A DNA stretch of 35,784 nt. It comes from Proteobacteria bacterium UBA1148 (GTDB taxonomy: Bacteria; Pseudomonadota; Gammaproteobacteria; Steroidobacterales; Rariloculaceae). The notes below the pieces were generated by a model, which did not search any database, was not told where the DNA came from, and was given only the letters and a program-made list of their open reading frames with translations. Below are positions 6,689 to 15,071 of this stretch, one piece after another (the first letter of the stretch is position 1; every line of letters begins with the position of its first letter). The DNA is taken from positions 3,590 to 39,373 of the forward strand of contig DBZY01000049.1 in assembly GCA_002311835.1 (NCBI GenBank). The letters are read 5' to 3'. A program made the translations under genes and the position numbers.

Positions 6689-9100
6689 ATGAGTCAGGGC
6701 GACTATAATTCTAGTAATATCAAGGTGTTACGTGGGCTTGAAGCGGTCCGTAAACGCCCTGGTATGTACATCGGCGACACCGATGACGGCACGGGTCTTC
6801 ACCATATGGTTTTCGAGGTGGTGGACAACTCTATTGACGAAGCCCTGGCAGGATTTTGTAGTGCTATCACAGTCACTATTCACCCGGAGGAGTCCGTTAC
6901 GGTTACCGACAATGGCCGTGGAGTTCCTGTGGACATTCATCCCGAAGAAGGCTGCTCCGCAGCCGAGGTAATCATGACTATCCTCCATGCGGGGGGGAAA
7001 TTCGACGATGACTCATACAAGGTGTCGGGCGGGTTGCATGGTGTGGGTGTTTCGGTGGTTAATGCACTATCCGAACAACTAGTGTTGACTATTTCCCGAG
7101 CAGGGAAAATTTATGAGCAGCTTTATCGTATGGGAGAGCCAGATAATCCCATAGCGGTGATCGGTGACACGGACTGTACTGGGACAACTATTCGCTTCAA
7201 GCCTAGCCGTGAAGTGTTTTCTAACATTGAGTTTAAATACGACATTCTGGCTAAGCGCTTGAGAGAACTATCTTTTTTGAATTCCGGCGTTCGTATCACA
7301 CTAAAGGATGAAAGAGACGAACGTACGGATGTTTTTCAGTTTCAAGGTGGTATCAAAGCGTTTGCGGAGCACCTAAATCGAAATAAGACAACCATTCACC
7401 CCTCAATACTGTATTTTCAGGAAACACGGGGCGACATACAGGTAGAGCTAGCATTACAGTGGAATGATGGGTACCAGGAACGCATGTTCTGTTACACAAA
7501 CAATATTCCACAACGGGATGGTGGTGCTCATCTTGCTGGATTTCGCGCTGCGCTCACGCGCACACTGAACACGTACATTGAACGCGAAGGCATTAGTCGT
7601 AAGGCAAAAGTCTCCACGACTGGCGACGACGCCCGAGAAGGGCTAACAGCCGTTCTCTCAATAAAATTGCCGGACCCAAAGTTCTCATCTCAGACCAAAG
7701 ACAAGTTGGTCTCCTCGGAGGTGAAGGGTGCCGTCGAATCGACAGTGGGCGCACACCTTGAGGATTTTCTTCTTGAGCACCCCTCCGAAGCAAAGGCGGT
7801 TGTTGGCAAGATTATAGATGCCGCACGCGCTAGGGAGGCGGCCCGCAAGGCGCGCGAGATGACGCGTCGTAAAGGCGCGCTCGACGGCGCCGGGTTGCCG
7901 GGCAAGCTTGCTGACTGTCAGGAGAAAGATCCAGCTTTATCAGAACTCTTTCTCGTGGAGGGCGATTCCGCAGGAGGGTCTGCAAAACAGGGCCGTGATC
8001 GACGCACCCAGGCCATTCTGCCCCTGAAAGGCAAGATTCTGAATGTTGAGAAGGCGCGCTTTGATAAGATGCTGCAATCAGCAGAAGTGCGCGCCCTGAT
8101 TACTGCCTTGGGATGCGGGATAGGCCGTGACGACTTCGATCCCGATAGGTTGAGGTATCACCGCATCATTATCATGACGGATGCGGATGTGGACGGCTCG
8201 CATATTCGGACGTTGCTTCTTACGTTTTTCTATCGGGAGATGGAAGAACTCATTAGGCGTGGGCACGTGTACATCGCTCAACCGCCGCTCTACAAAGTTA
8301 AGCGTGGAAAAGAAGAGTATTACGTAAAAGATGATGATGAACTCAACAGCTTGTTATTAAGAAGTGCGCTAGATAAAGCTAAGCTGCACGTGAACCCAGA
8401 AGCTCCGGCTATCCAAGGAGAGGAATTAGAGCGGCTGGCCCTGCAGTACATGGAAATTAAATCCATCATTGAACGGTGGGGTCGCCGATACGATGAAGGC
8501 GTTCTTAGGGCTATGATGTGGTTACCCAGGATTGTAGAGGCGGAGGTAGAGAATGATGCAGCGTTTGCGAAGTGGTCAAAGGGGCTTGAAAAGCGTCTCT
8601 CAATTCTAAATGGTAGCGGGCCACGCTACCGGGTGCACTTCGAAACCTCAGAAGAAGAAGACGCGACTCTCGTTGTGGAAAGAGATCATCACGGCCACAC
8701 GGTGAGAAAAGTTATACATAAAGGGTTCTTCAACTCCCCCGAGTATGAGCAAATAGCAGCAATCGGAGCCGAACTAAAAGGGTTCATGGAGCCTGGATCC
8801 TACGTAATGCGCGGCAAGCAGCGTGCCGATGTGGCCACTTTTCCGGAAGCGATCGATTGGCTAATGGAACAGGCTAAACAGAGTCAGAGCATCCAGCGAT
8901 ATAAAGGTTTGGGAGAGATGAACCCGGACCAGTTGTGGGAAACCACAGTTAACCCTGAAACTAGACGGCTGATGCAGGTACGAATAGAAGATGGGGTAGC
9001 GGCTGACGATATTTTTTCGACGTTAATGGGGGATCAAGTTGAACCTAGGCGAGACTTCATTGAGCGCAATGCTCTGGAAGCCGCCAACCTGGACGTCTAA
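6689..9100 (+). CDS. gyrB: DNA gyrase subunit B
   Basis: ATPase and TOPRIM subunit of DNA gyrase, which introduces negative supercoils. 803 aa (E. coli 804). It begins MSQGDYNSSNIKVLRGLEAV and has the GHKL ATPase motifs (VVDNSIDEALAG, TDNGRGVPVD, GGLHGVGVSVVNALS), the TOPRIM motifs EGDSAGGSAKQGRDR and DADVDGSHIRTLLLTFFYR, and the C-terminal QRYKGLGEMNPDQLWETT. The length shows the ~170-residue insertion of Gram-negative GyrB is kept. The frame could start at TTG 6668, but ATG 6689 matches the family N-terminus and is preferred. Confidence 0.98.
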   Translation: MSQGDYNSSNIKVLRGLEAVRKRPGMYIGDTDDGTGLHHMVFEVVDNSIDEALAGFCSAITVTIHPEESVTVTDNGRGVPVDIHPEEGCSAAEVIMTILHAGGKFDDDSYKVSGGLHGVGVSVVNALSEQLVLTISRAGKIYEQLYRMGEPDNPIAVIGDTDCTGTTIRFKPSREVFSNIEFKYDILAKRLRELSFLNSGVRITLKDERDERTDVFQFQGGIKAFAEHLNRNKTTIHPSILYFQETRGDIQVELALQWNDGYQERMFCYTNNIPQRDGGAHLAGFRAALTRTLNTYIEREGISRKAKVSTTGDDAREGLTAVLSIKLPDPKFSSQTKDKLVSSEVKGAVESTVGAHLEDFLLEHPSEAKAVVGKIIDAARAREAARKAREMTRRKGALDGAGLPGKLADCQEKDPALSELFLVEGDSAGGSAKQGRDRRTQAILPLKGKILNVEKARFDKMLQSAEVRALITALGCGIGRDDFDPDRLRYHRIIIMTDADVDGSHIRTLLLTFFYREMEELIRRGHVYIAQPPLYKVKRGKEEYYVKDDDELNSLLLRSALDKAKLHVNPEAPAIQGEELERLALQYMEIKSIIERWGRRYDEGVLRAMMWLPRIVEAEVENDAAFAKWSKGLEKRLSILNGSGPRYRVHFETSEEEDATLVVERDHHGHTVRKVIHKGFFNSPEYEQIAAIGAELKGFMEPGSYVMRGKQRADVATFPEAIDWLMEQAKQSQSIQRYKGLGEMNPDQLWETTVNPETRRLMQVRIEDGVAADDIFSTLMGDQVEPRRDFIERNALEAANLDV

Positions 9101-9203
9101 ACGCCGGTAGAAGCCCCAACAGGGAAGAGAGCAACGCGAGACGAGGATCGTTGAGGGGCATCTCGAGAGATATGCGTTGTATCTCGGCGCGGCATGGATG
9201 CAG

Positions 9204-9938
9204 CTACTCTGGTGTGCGTAGTTCGCTGATCTCCACGAGCGTAGATTCAATCCATAACCGCACATCTTCATTGATGTCGCGCGGCGAACGGTTAACGCTC
9301 GCGATGGGAGACCCAATCACGACGCGCACCGTGCCCGGGTGTTTGAACCAGCCGCGACGGGGCCAAAAGTCTCCCGCATTGTGAGCCACAGGAATAATGG
9401 GCCGCCCGCATGATACAGCCAGCAGTGCACCGCTTAAGCCGTAAGGGCGGGAGTCGCCGCGGGGCACCCGGGTACCTTCTGGAAAAATAATGACCCAGAG
9501 ACCCTCATCTAGCCGCGCACGGCCCTGTTCAAGCACCTGCTCCACGGCGCTGCGCCCCGCACGACGGTTTATGGCAATGGGTTGGAAAACAGTGAGCACC
9601 CAGCCTAGAAAGGGTGCCCACATCAACTCTCGCTTTATGACCCACGTTTGTTCTGGAAAGATTACCCACTGCGCTATGGTTTCCCAGGTAGAAGAATGTT
9701 TCATAAGTACGATAGTGTTTTCTTGCAGGAGATGCTTGCCTTCAACTTCATAGTCCAGCCGACAAAGTTTCCGAAGCATGTAAAGAACAGAATCGGCCCA
9801 GGCAACAGCAACACGCATACTTTGGCCACGGTTAGAAAACGGTGCCATCAATAAAATCCAGGATGCGTACAGCGGCAACGATATGAAGAGATACAAGGTA
9901 AAAAGTATTGATCCCGCCCACTGGCGCAAAGAGTTCAT
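9204..9938 (-). CDS. plsC: 1-acyl-sn-glycerol-3-phosphate acyltransferase (PlsC family)
   Basis: Inner-membrane acyltransferase of phospholipid synthesis that acylates lysophosphatidic acid. 244 aa with a hydrophobic N-terminus (about 8-32). The acyltransferase catalytic motif is H81-SSTW-E86; the HX4E form, rather than HX4D, is common in the origin-linked pseudomonad relative (PA0005, also called lptA). FPEGTR (152-157) is the glycerol-phosphate binding motif. The ATG overlaps the gmhB stop by 4 bp (ATGA), so it is translated as the last gene of a glyS-gmhB-plsC operon. The exact substrate is inferred. Confidence 0.9.
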   Translation of the reverse strand: MNSLRQWAGSILFTLYLFISLPLYASWILLMAPFSNRGQSMRVAVAWADSVLYMLRKLCRLDYEVEGKHLLQENTIVLMKHSSTWETIAQWVIFPEQTWVIKRELMWAPFLGWVLTVFQPIAINRRAGRSAVEQVLEQGRARLDEGLWVIIFPEGTRVPRGDSRPYGLSGALLAVSCGRPIIPVAHNAGDFWPRRGWFKHPGTVRVVIGSPIASVNRSPRDINEDVRLWIESTLVEISELRTPE

Positions 9939-10486
9939 ATCGGCGGTTCCGCTAACAATACTGCGACTGCTCTGGCTAGGTCAGGGTAAACTTCTACGGA
10001 AGCACACAGTTTCGCTGACGCATCTGCGCCGTACCCCGTCCGGACTAGTATAGGGCGGGCACCTACCCGTTGGGCAAGCTCCATGTCAGCGGCGGTGTCA
10101 CCAATTAGAGGCGTACCGGCGAGCGGGAAACCGAGCTCCTCTTCTAGCTTCATTAGCATACCGGTCGCCGGCTTTCGGCAATGACAACCTTCATCCGGCC
10201 TATGTGGACAATAGTAAATGCCAGCAATGCTTCCTCCAGCCGTTCCGATGGCCTCGAGCATCTTAGAATGAATCTGATCTAGCGCAGCTTCAGAGAGAAG
10301 GCCTCGCCCGACGCCCGACTGATTTGTTATCACAGCAACTTTGAATCCTGCGCGGTATAGTGCGGCGATAGCTTCTAGACTTCCGTCCAGGGGCAGCCAT
10401 TCTTCGGGGGTTTTGATGTAATCGGCGGAGTCGTAATTGATAACTCCGTCGCGATCTAAAATGACGAATTTCTGTGTACCCGGCAT
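9935..10486 (-). CDS. gmhB: D-glycero-beta-D-manno-heptose-1,7-bisphosphate 7-phosphatase
   Basis: HAD-family phosphatase removing the C7 phosphate in ADP-heptose synthesis for the LPS core. 183 aa. The nucleophile and acid motif DRDG is at 11-14, TNQSGVGRG at 54-62, the GmhB zinc-binding loop CPHRPDEGCHC at 93-103 (C93, H95, C101, C103), and LIGDTAADMELA carries the last HAD motif. It lies 38 bp after the glycyl-tRNA synthetase gene and overlaps plsC by 4 bp, the same neighbours as in Pseudomonas. Confidence 0.94.
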   Translation of the reverse strand: MPGTQKFVILDRDGVINYDSADYIKTPEEWLPLDGSLEAIAALYRAGFKVAVITNQSGVGRGLLSEAALDQIHSKMLEAIGTAGGSIAGIYYCPHRPDEGCHCRKPATGMLMKLEEELGFPLAGTPLIGDTAADMELAQRVGARPILVRTGYGADASAKLCASVEVYPDLARAVAVLLAEPPI

Positions 10487-10524
10487 TGGGATTCCGATAG
10501 TGTCTCAGCGCGCGCTGCCCCAGG

Positions 10525-12081
10525 TCAGCCCTTCATGCGTTCAGTGATGTGATCGAGGACGTCGACCATAGGTATGCGTATCTGCTCGCACGTATCACGA
10601 TCGCGTATCGTGACGGTTTCGTCACTCAGCGTCTCGCTATCAATGGTGATACAAAAGGGTGTACCAGCTTCATCCTGGCGTCGGTACCGACGCCCTATGT
10701 TGCCTTTTTCGTCGTAAAGCGTGGTCATCTGAGAACGCAAGTTACGGTACAAAGCCAGTGCTCGCTCGGGTAAGCCACCTTTCTTCGTAAGAGGGAACAC
10801 GGCCGCTTTGATTGGTGCGAGTCTGGGGTGAAACTTTAAGACAGTGCGCATTTCTCCGCCGACCTCGTCTTCTGAGTAGGCATCGCAGAGAAAGGCAAGC
10901 GTAGCCCGATCAGCGCCTGCTGAGGGCTCGATAACGTAGGGTAGAAAGCGCCGATTCTTTTCATTTGGCTCCTGGTCGTCAAAGTAGCGGAGATCTTTGC
11001 CACTTGAGTCCGTGTGTTGACGAAGATCGAAGTCCGTCCGATTTGCAATCCCTTCAAGTTCGCTGACACCAAAGGGAAAAGCGTACTCTACATCTGCACA
11101 GGCAGCCGCATAGTGAGCCAACTCCTCGGAACTATGTTCGCGCAGGCGAAGCTTTGTGGGATCGAGACCCAAGTCGACATACCACTTGTACCGACGGTCT
11201 CGCCAATATTGGTACCAAGCGCTTGCTTGCTCCTCGCGACAGAAAAACTCAATTTCCATCTGTTCGAACTCACGACTGCGAAAGGTAAAGTTGCGAGGAT
11301 TGATTTCGTTCCGAAATGCTTTGCCGATTTGTCCAATGCCGAAGGGTATTCTGACCCGCGACGTATCACAAACGTTTTTGAAATTCATAAAGATACCCTG
11401 GGCCGTTTCCGGCCGCAGATAGGTAACATTCGAGCTGTTTTCTAAGGCACCCACGTGGGTTTTGAACATCAAGTTAAATGCTCGTGGTGTCGTGAGGGTG
11501 CCAGGTTCTGTTGCGCCGGGTGCGAGAGTTTTGGCGCGTAGCGCCTCATTCAGCAATGCATCCGGGACCGGGACGATTTGGTAATCACCAAGTACCTTTG
11601 CGAGCTTAGTGATGCGTTTACGGTGGGGAGCTACAAGGGTTTCTTTTGGGGTTATGCCTATTTCTCCAGGGGATGCAAACAGCAATTCCGCTGTGTCTGT
11701 TTCATTGTCGGTGGTATCGGCGGCAGTCAGACCAAAAACCACTAGTTGATCCGCACGATAACGATTGCGTGTTTCCCGGCAATCAACCATGGGGTCGTTA
11801 AATCCCCCGACGTGGCCACTGGCTTCCCATACGCGGGGATTCATCAAGATGGCACTATCCAGACCAACCATGGAGAAGGGAGCAGGAGCGTTACCAGTCA
11901 CCAGCGTATTGTCATGGTGGCTAATCATGTCTTGCCACCATGCTTCCTTAATATTGCGCTTTAGCTCAACGCCAAGAGGGCCGTAGTCCCAGCAGCCGTT
12001 CAATCCCCCGTAAATCTCACTGGAAGGAAAGATGAACCCTCTTCGTTTCGCGAGCGAACCCAGCTTCTCCATAGCATCCAT
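10525..12081 (-). CDS. glyS: glycyl-tRNA synthetase, single-chain (alpha2) type
   Basis: Charges tRNA-Gly. 518 aa. It is the eukaryote/Thermus-like homodimeric class II enzyme, not the alpha2beta2 GlyQ/GlyS enzyme usual in Gammaproteobacteria. It begins MDAMEKLGSLAKRRGFIFPS and has SEIYGGLNGCWDYGPLG (21-37), YLRPETAQGIFMNF (221-234), motif 2 with FRNEINPRNFTFRSREFEQM (256-275), motif 3 EPSAGADRATLAF (385-397) and a C-terminal anticodon-binding domain (about 422-515). A GGAG Shine-Dalgarno is correctly spaced from ATG 12081. It sits exactly where Pseudomonas has glyQ-glyS, before gmhB and plsC, so it appears to have replaced them in place. Confidence 0.95.
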   Translation of the reverse strand: MDAMEKLGSLAKRRGFIFPSSEIYGGLNGCWDYGPLGVELKRNIKEAWWQDMISHHDNTLVTGNAPAPFSMVGLDSAILMNPRVWEASGHVGGFNDPMVDCRETRNRYRADQLVVFGLTAADTTDNETDTAELLFASPGEIGITPKETLVAPHRKRITKLAKVLGDYQIVPVPDALLNEALRAKTLAPGATEPGTLTTPRAFNLMFKTHVGALENSSNVTYLRPETAQGIFMNFKNVCDTSRVRIPFGIGQIGKAFRNEINPRNFTFRSREFEQMEIEFFCREEQASAWYQYWRDRRYKWYVDLGLDPTKLRLREHSSEELAHYAAACADVEYAFPFGVSELEGIANRTDFDLRQHTDSSGKDLRYFDDQEPNEKNRRFLPYVIEPSAGADRATLAFLCDAYSEDEVGGEMRTVLKFHPRLAPIKAAVFPLTKKGGLPERALALYRNLRSQMTTLYDEKGNIGRRYRRQDEAGTPFCITIDSETLSDETVTIRDRDTCEQIRIPMVDVLDHITERMKG

Positions 12082-12416
12082 AATTATCTCCGGCCCCTAA
12101 CAAAGGGTGGCCGATATAGCACGCAGGCATATAACCATCGGCCTCATGACCGGGGCATCCGAGTTTCCTCGAAACCCTCCCCTTATGTATGCAACTAGGG
12201 CATTATAGGGGGGCTTCGCACCATCCTGGGGCACTGCACTCCGGGGTGGCGGGGCTCAGCTTAGGCCAGCTCGCGAGCGGGTACAAATACTGAAAATAGT
12301 GAGTTTCTGGAAACTTAGGTCAAATGACTGGGTTGGACAAATAGTTCCCGGCTTGACTTAGGTTCTCTTAAAACTAAAAAAGCACACTCGACCACGGGGA
12401 CCAACGGAGGAAAGCT
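12082..12416. promoter_or_regulatory. divergent glyS/glnA intergenic region with a candidate NtrC site
   Basis: This 335-bp gap separates the divergent glycyl-tRNA synthetase and glnA genes. CGCACCATCCTGGGGCA (12217-12233) matches the NtrC dyad TGCACC-N4-TGGTGCA at all but two fixed positions. I found no convincing sigma54 -24/-12 element (GG-N10-GC) between it and glnA. A TTGACT at 12353 lacks a well-spaced -10. A strong Shine-Dalgarno (GGAGG) precedes the glnA ATG. No coding sequence is evident here. Confidence 0.5.
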
Positions 12417-13826
12417 ATGTCGTCTGCGGACATTCTCAAATTAATCAAAGAAAAGAACGTGAAGTTCATAGATCTGCGCTTTACTGATACGCGAGGGAAG
12501 GAACAGCATGTCACCGTTCCTAGCCATGTCATTGATAAACAGTTTTTTGATGAAGGAAAAATGTTTGATGGTTCTTCTATCAATGGATGGAAGCCCATTA
12601 ATGATTCGGACATGGTTTTAATGCCTGACACCCCTACCGCGGTGTTGGATATTTTCTCAGAAGAATCTACCGTTAATTTGCGCTGTGATGTTGTGGAGCC
12701 TATGACTATGGAAGGGTATGAGCGCTGCCCTCGATCAGCGGCAAAGCGTGCTGAAGCACACATGCGCTCTACTGGTATTGCCGACGACGCTTTCTTTGGT
12801 CCTGAGAATGAGTTTTTCGTGTTTGATGATGTTCGTTGGGACGATAGTATGCAGGGAGCATTCTATGCTGTTGAGTCTTTGGAGGGGGCCTGGCACTCCG
12901 GAAAGGAATACGAGGACGGCAATATTGGTCATCGGCCCGGCGTGAAAGGCGGCTATTTTCCCGTACCCCCAGTTGACTCAATGCATGACATTCGATCCAG
13001 CATGTGCCTTGCCCTGGAGGAAATGGGGCTTAAGACAGAAGTCCATCACCATGAAGTAGCAACTGCCGGCCAGGCCGAAATAGGTGTGGCCTTCGATAGC
13101 CTCGTGAACAAAGCTGATGGTGTCCAAATACTAAAATATGTTGTTATGAATGTCGCACATTCATACGGAAAAACAGCGACGTTTATGCCTAAACCCTTGG
13201 TAGGTGACAATGGAAACGGTGCGCATGTTCATCAGTCGTTGGTGAAGGATGGGGAAAACCTGTTTAGTGGTGATGAGTACAGTGGGTTGTCGGAGACAGC
13301 ATTGTTCTACATTGGTGGTATTTTAAAGCATGCAAAAGCGATAAACGCTTTTACTAATGCATCTACCAATAGCTACAAAAGGCTTGTTCCAGGATTTGAA
13401 GCCCCGACTTTTCTAGCGTATTCAGCCCGCAATCGTTCTGCATCGATACGTATTCCTTTTGTTGCGCATCCGAAGGCATGTCGTGTAGAGGTCCGTTTCC
13501 CAGATTCAACAATGAATCCCTACTTCGGCTTCATAGCCATGCTTATGGCTGGGTTGGATGGCATACAAAATAAGATACATCCCGGTGATGCTGTGGACGA
13601 TGATTTATTTGCCTTAGCAGAAGCTAACGAGCGTTCGTTACCGACGGTTGCTTTTTCTTTGGAAGAGGCACTAAACGCACTAGATGCTGATAGAGACTTT
13701 TTAACAGCAGGCGATGTACTAACAAGCGATTGTATTGATGCCTATATTGAGCTCAAATCTGCTGATGTGACGAGACTTAGGAAGACGACACATCCGGTCG
13801 AGTTCGACATGTATTACAGTCTCTGA
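12417..13826 (+). CDS. glnA: glutamine synthetase, type I
   Basis: Makes glutamine from glutamate, ammonia and ATP; the active enzyme is a dodecamer. 469 aa, the same length as E. coli. Conserved stretches include FTDTRGKEQHVTVP, GSSINGWKPI, FGPENEFFVFDDV, the ATP/Glu-site NGNGAHVHQS and NPYFGFIAMLMAGLDGIQNK. The length, and the DMYYSL end, mark the GSI-beta form that is normally adenylylated by GlnE. However, the modified tyrosine (NLYDLP in E. coli, residue 398 counting Met) is Phe here (DLFALA; TTT at 13608-13610), with no gaps in the alignment. ntrB and ntrC follow in the usual glnALG order after 117 bp. Confidence 0.97.
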   Translation: MSSADILKLIKEKNVKFIDLRFTDTRGKEQHVTVPSHVIDKQFFDEGKMFDGSSINGWKPINDSDMVLMPDTPTAVLDIFSEESTVNLRCDVVEPMTMEGYERCPRSAAKRAEAHMRSTGIADDAFFGPENEFFVFDDVRWDDSMQGAFYAVESLEGAWHSGKEYEDGNIGHRPGVKGGYFPVPPVDSMHDIRSSMCLALEEMGLKTEVHHHEVATAGQAEIGVAFDSLVNKADGVQILKYVVMNVAHSYGKTATFMPKPLVGDNGNGAHVHQSLVKDGENLFSGDEYSGLSETALFYIGGILKHAKAINAFTNASTNSYKRLVPGFEAPTFLAYSARNRSASIRIPFVAHPKACRVEVRFPDSTMNPYFGFIAMLMAGLDGIQNKIHPGDAVDDDLFALAEANERSLPTVAFSLEEALNALDADRDFLTAGDVLTSDCIDAYIELKSADVTRLRKTTHPVEFDMYYSL

Positions 13827-13943
13827 TCAGGCTGGAAACCAGGCAGACCTACTTAAGCAAAAAAGTGTGGCGGCGGGGGTTTGGGATCCCATCCATTTTC
13901 TTAGCGGAGCTAGAAATTCGGTGCTAAGCTTGGAGAAGTAAGA

Positions 13944-15071
13944 GTGCCTCATTCTGATTTCCTTTCTGAGGATCGTGGTCAAAAACGAGCCCACTTGTCG
14001 CCGCGCATTCGGCGGACGCCTAGTTCGGATCAGATTCTTCAGGGACTCACGACCGCTGTTGTCGTTCTGGACCCACGGCTGAATGTAGTCGCTTTGAACA
14101 CCGCCGCCGAAAACCTTCTCGGTGTCAGCCGGCGCCAAGCAGCCAATCGATCAATCCAGGAATTTTTTACGCCCTCCGAAGAACTAGTGACTTTGTGCCA
14201 ACGCGCGGTGAACACTGAGCTGACCTATGGTGTGAGGGAGGTAGCAGTCCGCGTTAGGGAGCGAGAAACACTTTTAGATTTTCGAGTAGCACCGTTGGAA
14301 GGAGATGGTGCTTTGCTGCTGGAATTGTTTGATGCTGAGCGGGATCGTCAGATTCGGCGTGAGGCTGAGCTAGTTGCGCAACGACGTGTCAGCCGACGAA
14401 TCATTAGCCAGCTTGCTCATGAAGTGAAGAATCCGCTTAGCGGTTTGCGCGGTGCTGCTCAGCTTCTCGCTAGGCAATTACCTGACGCTGACATGCAAGC
14501 TTACACGAATGTGATTATTGAGGAAGCGGATCGCTTGGCATCGCTAGTTGATGGAATTTTAGAGGTGGGTGGTAAACCAAAGACGGAAGTTTTCAATCTA
14601 CATGAGGTAACGGAGCATGTTGCGAAACTCATCAACGCAGAGAAACCTGAAAGTGTCCAGCTGAAACGAGATTACGACCCCAGCCTACCTCTAACCATGG
14701 CTGATCGCGGCCAAATAATTCAGGCGTTTTTGAATCTCGCCAAAAATGGTCTTCAGGCCATTGGTTCGAAAGGCAGTCTTACTTTCAGGACCCGAGCGCT
14801 CAGTAACCACACTCTGGGCGGAAAGCAACATCGGCTGGTTTTGTCTGCCGAAGTCGAAGACACCGGTCCAGGCATCCCGGATGAGTTGTGGGGAACTATT
14901 TTTTATCCCCTGGTCACAGGCCACCCGACCGGGTCTGGGTTAGGTCTAACCATTGCGCAGGATCTTGTCAGTCGCAACGGCGGCCTTATTGAGTTCAGGA
15001 GCCGTCCTGGCGAGACGGTTTTCCAAGTGATGTTATTACCCGTAACAAGCCTCCCAGGAAGCTCATTCTAA
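13944..15071 (+). CDS. glnL: nitrogen regulation sensor histidine kinase NtrB (GlnL)
   Basis: Cytoplasmic kinase/phosphatase that controls NtrC in response to PII proteins. 375 aa. A PAS domain lies at about 30-130. The phospho-acceptor H-box is QLAHEVKNPLSGLRGAAQLL with His159. The ATPase has the N-box NLAKNGLQAI (Asn268), G1 DTGPGI (306-311) and G2 GSGLGL (330-335), with FYPLVTG in between. No membrane segment is seen, as expected. The start is GTG 13944, preceded by GGAG at 8-nt spacing. Its TAA shares one base with the ntrC ATG (TAATG), so the two are coupled. Confidence 0.95.
   Translation: MPHSDFLSEDRGQKRAHLSPRIRRTPSSDQILQGLTTAVVVLDPRLNVVALNTAAENLLGVSRRQAANRSIQEFFTPSEELVTLCQRAVNTELTYGVREVAVRVRERETLLDFRVAPLEGDGALLLELFDAERDRQIRREAELVAQRRVSRRIISQLAHEVKNPLSGLRGAAQLLARQLPDADMQAYTNVIIEEADRLASLVDGILEVGGKPKTEVFNLHEVTEHVAKLINAEKPESVQLKRDYDPSLPLTMADRGQIIQAFLNLAKNGLQAIGSKGSLTFRTRALSNHTLGGKQHRLVLSAEVEDTGPGIPDELWGTIFYPLVTGHPTGSGLGLTIAQDLVSRNGGLIEFRSRPGETVFQVMLLPVTSLPGSSF

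Noticed and set aside
8386..8398. TGCACGTGAAC in gyrB, considered as a parS half site
   Set aside because: Only part of the palindrome matches; probably chance.
11014..11445. 143-codon open frame on the plus strand inside the glycyl-tRNA synthetase gene
   Set aside because: It lies wholly antisense to conserved class II synthetase motifs and resembles no family; a shadow frame.
11449..11458. CCCACGTGGG palindrome in the synthetase gene, considered as a third parS
   Set aside because: Lacks the outer TGTT/AACA arms needed for parS.
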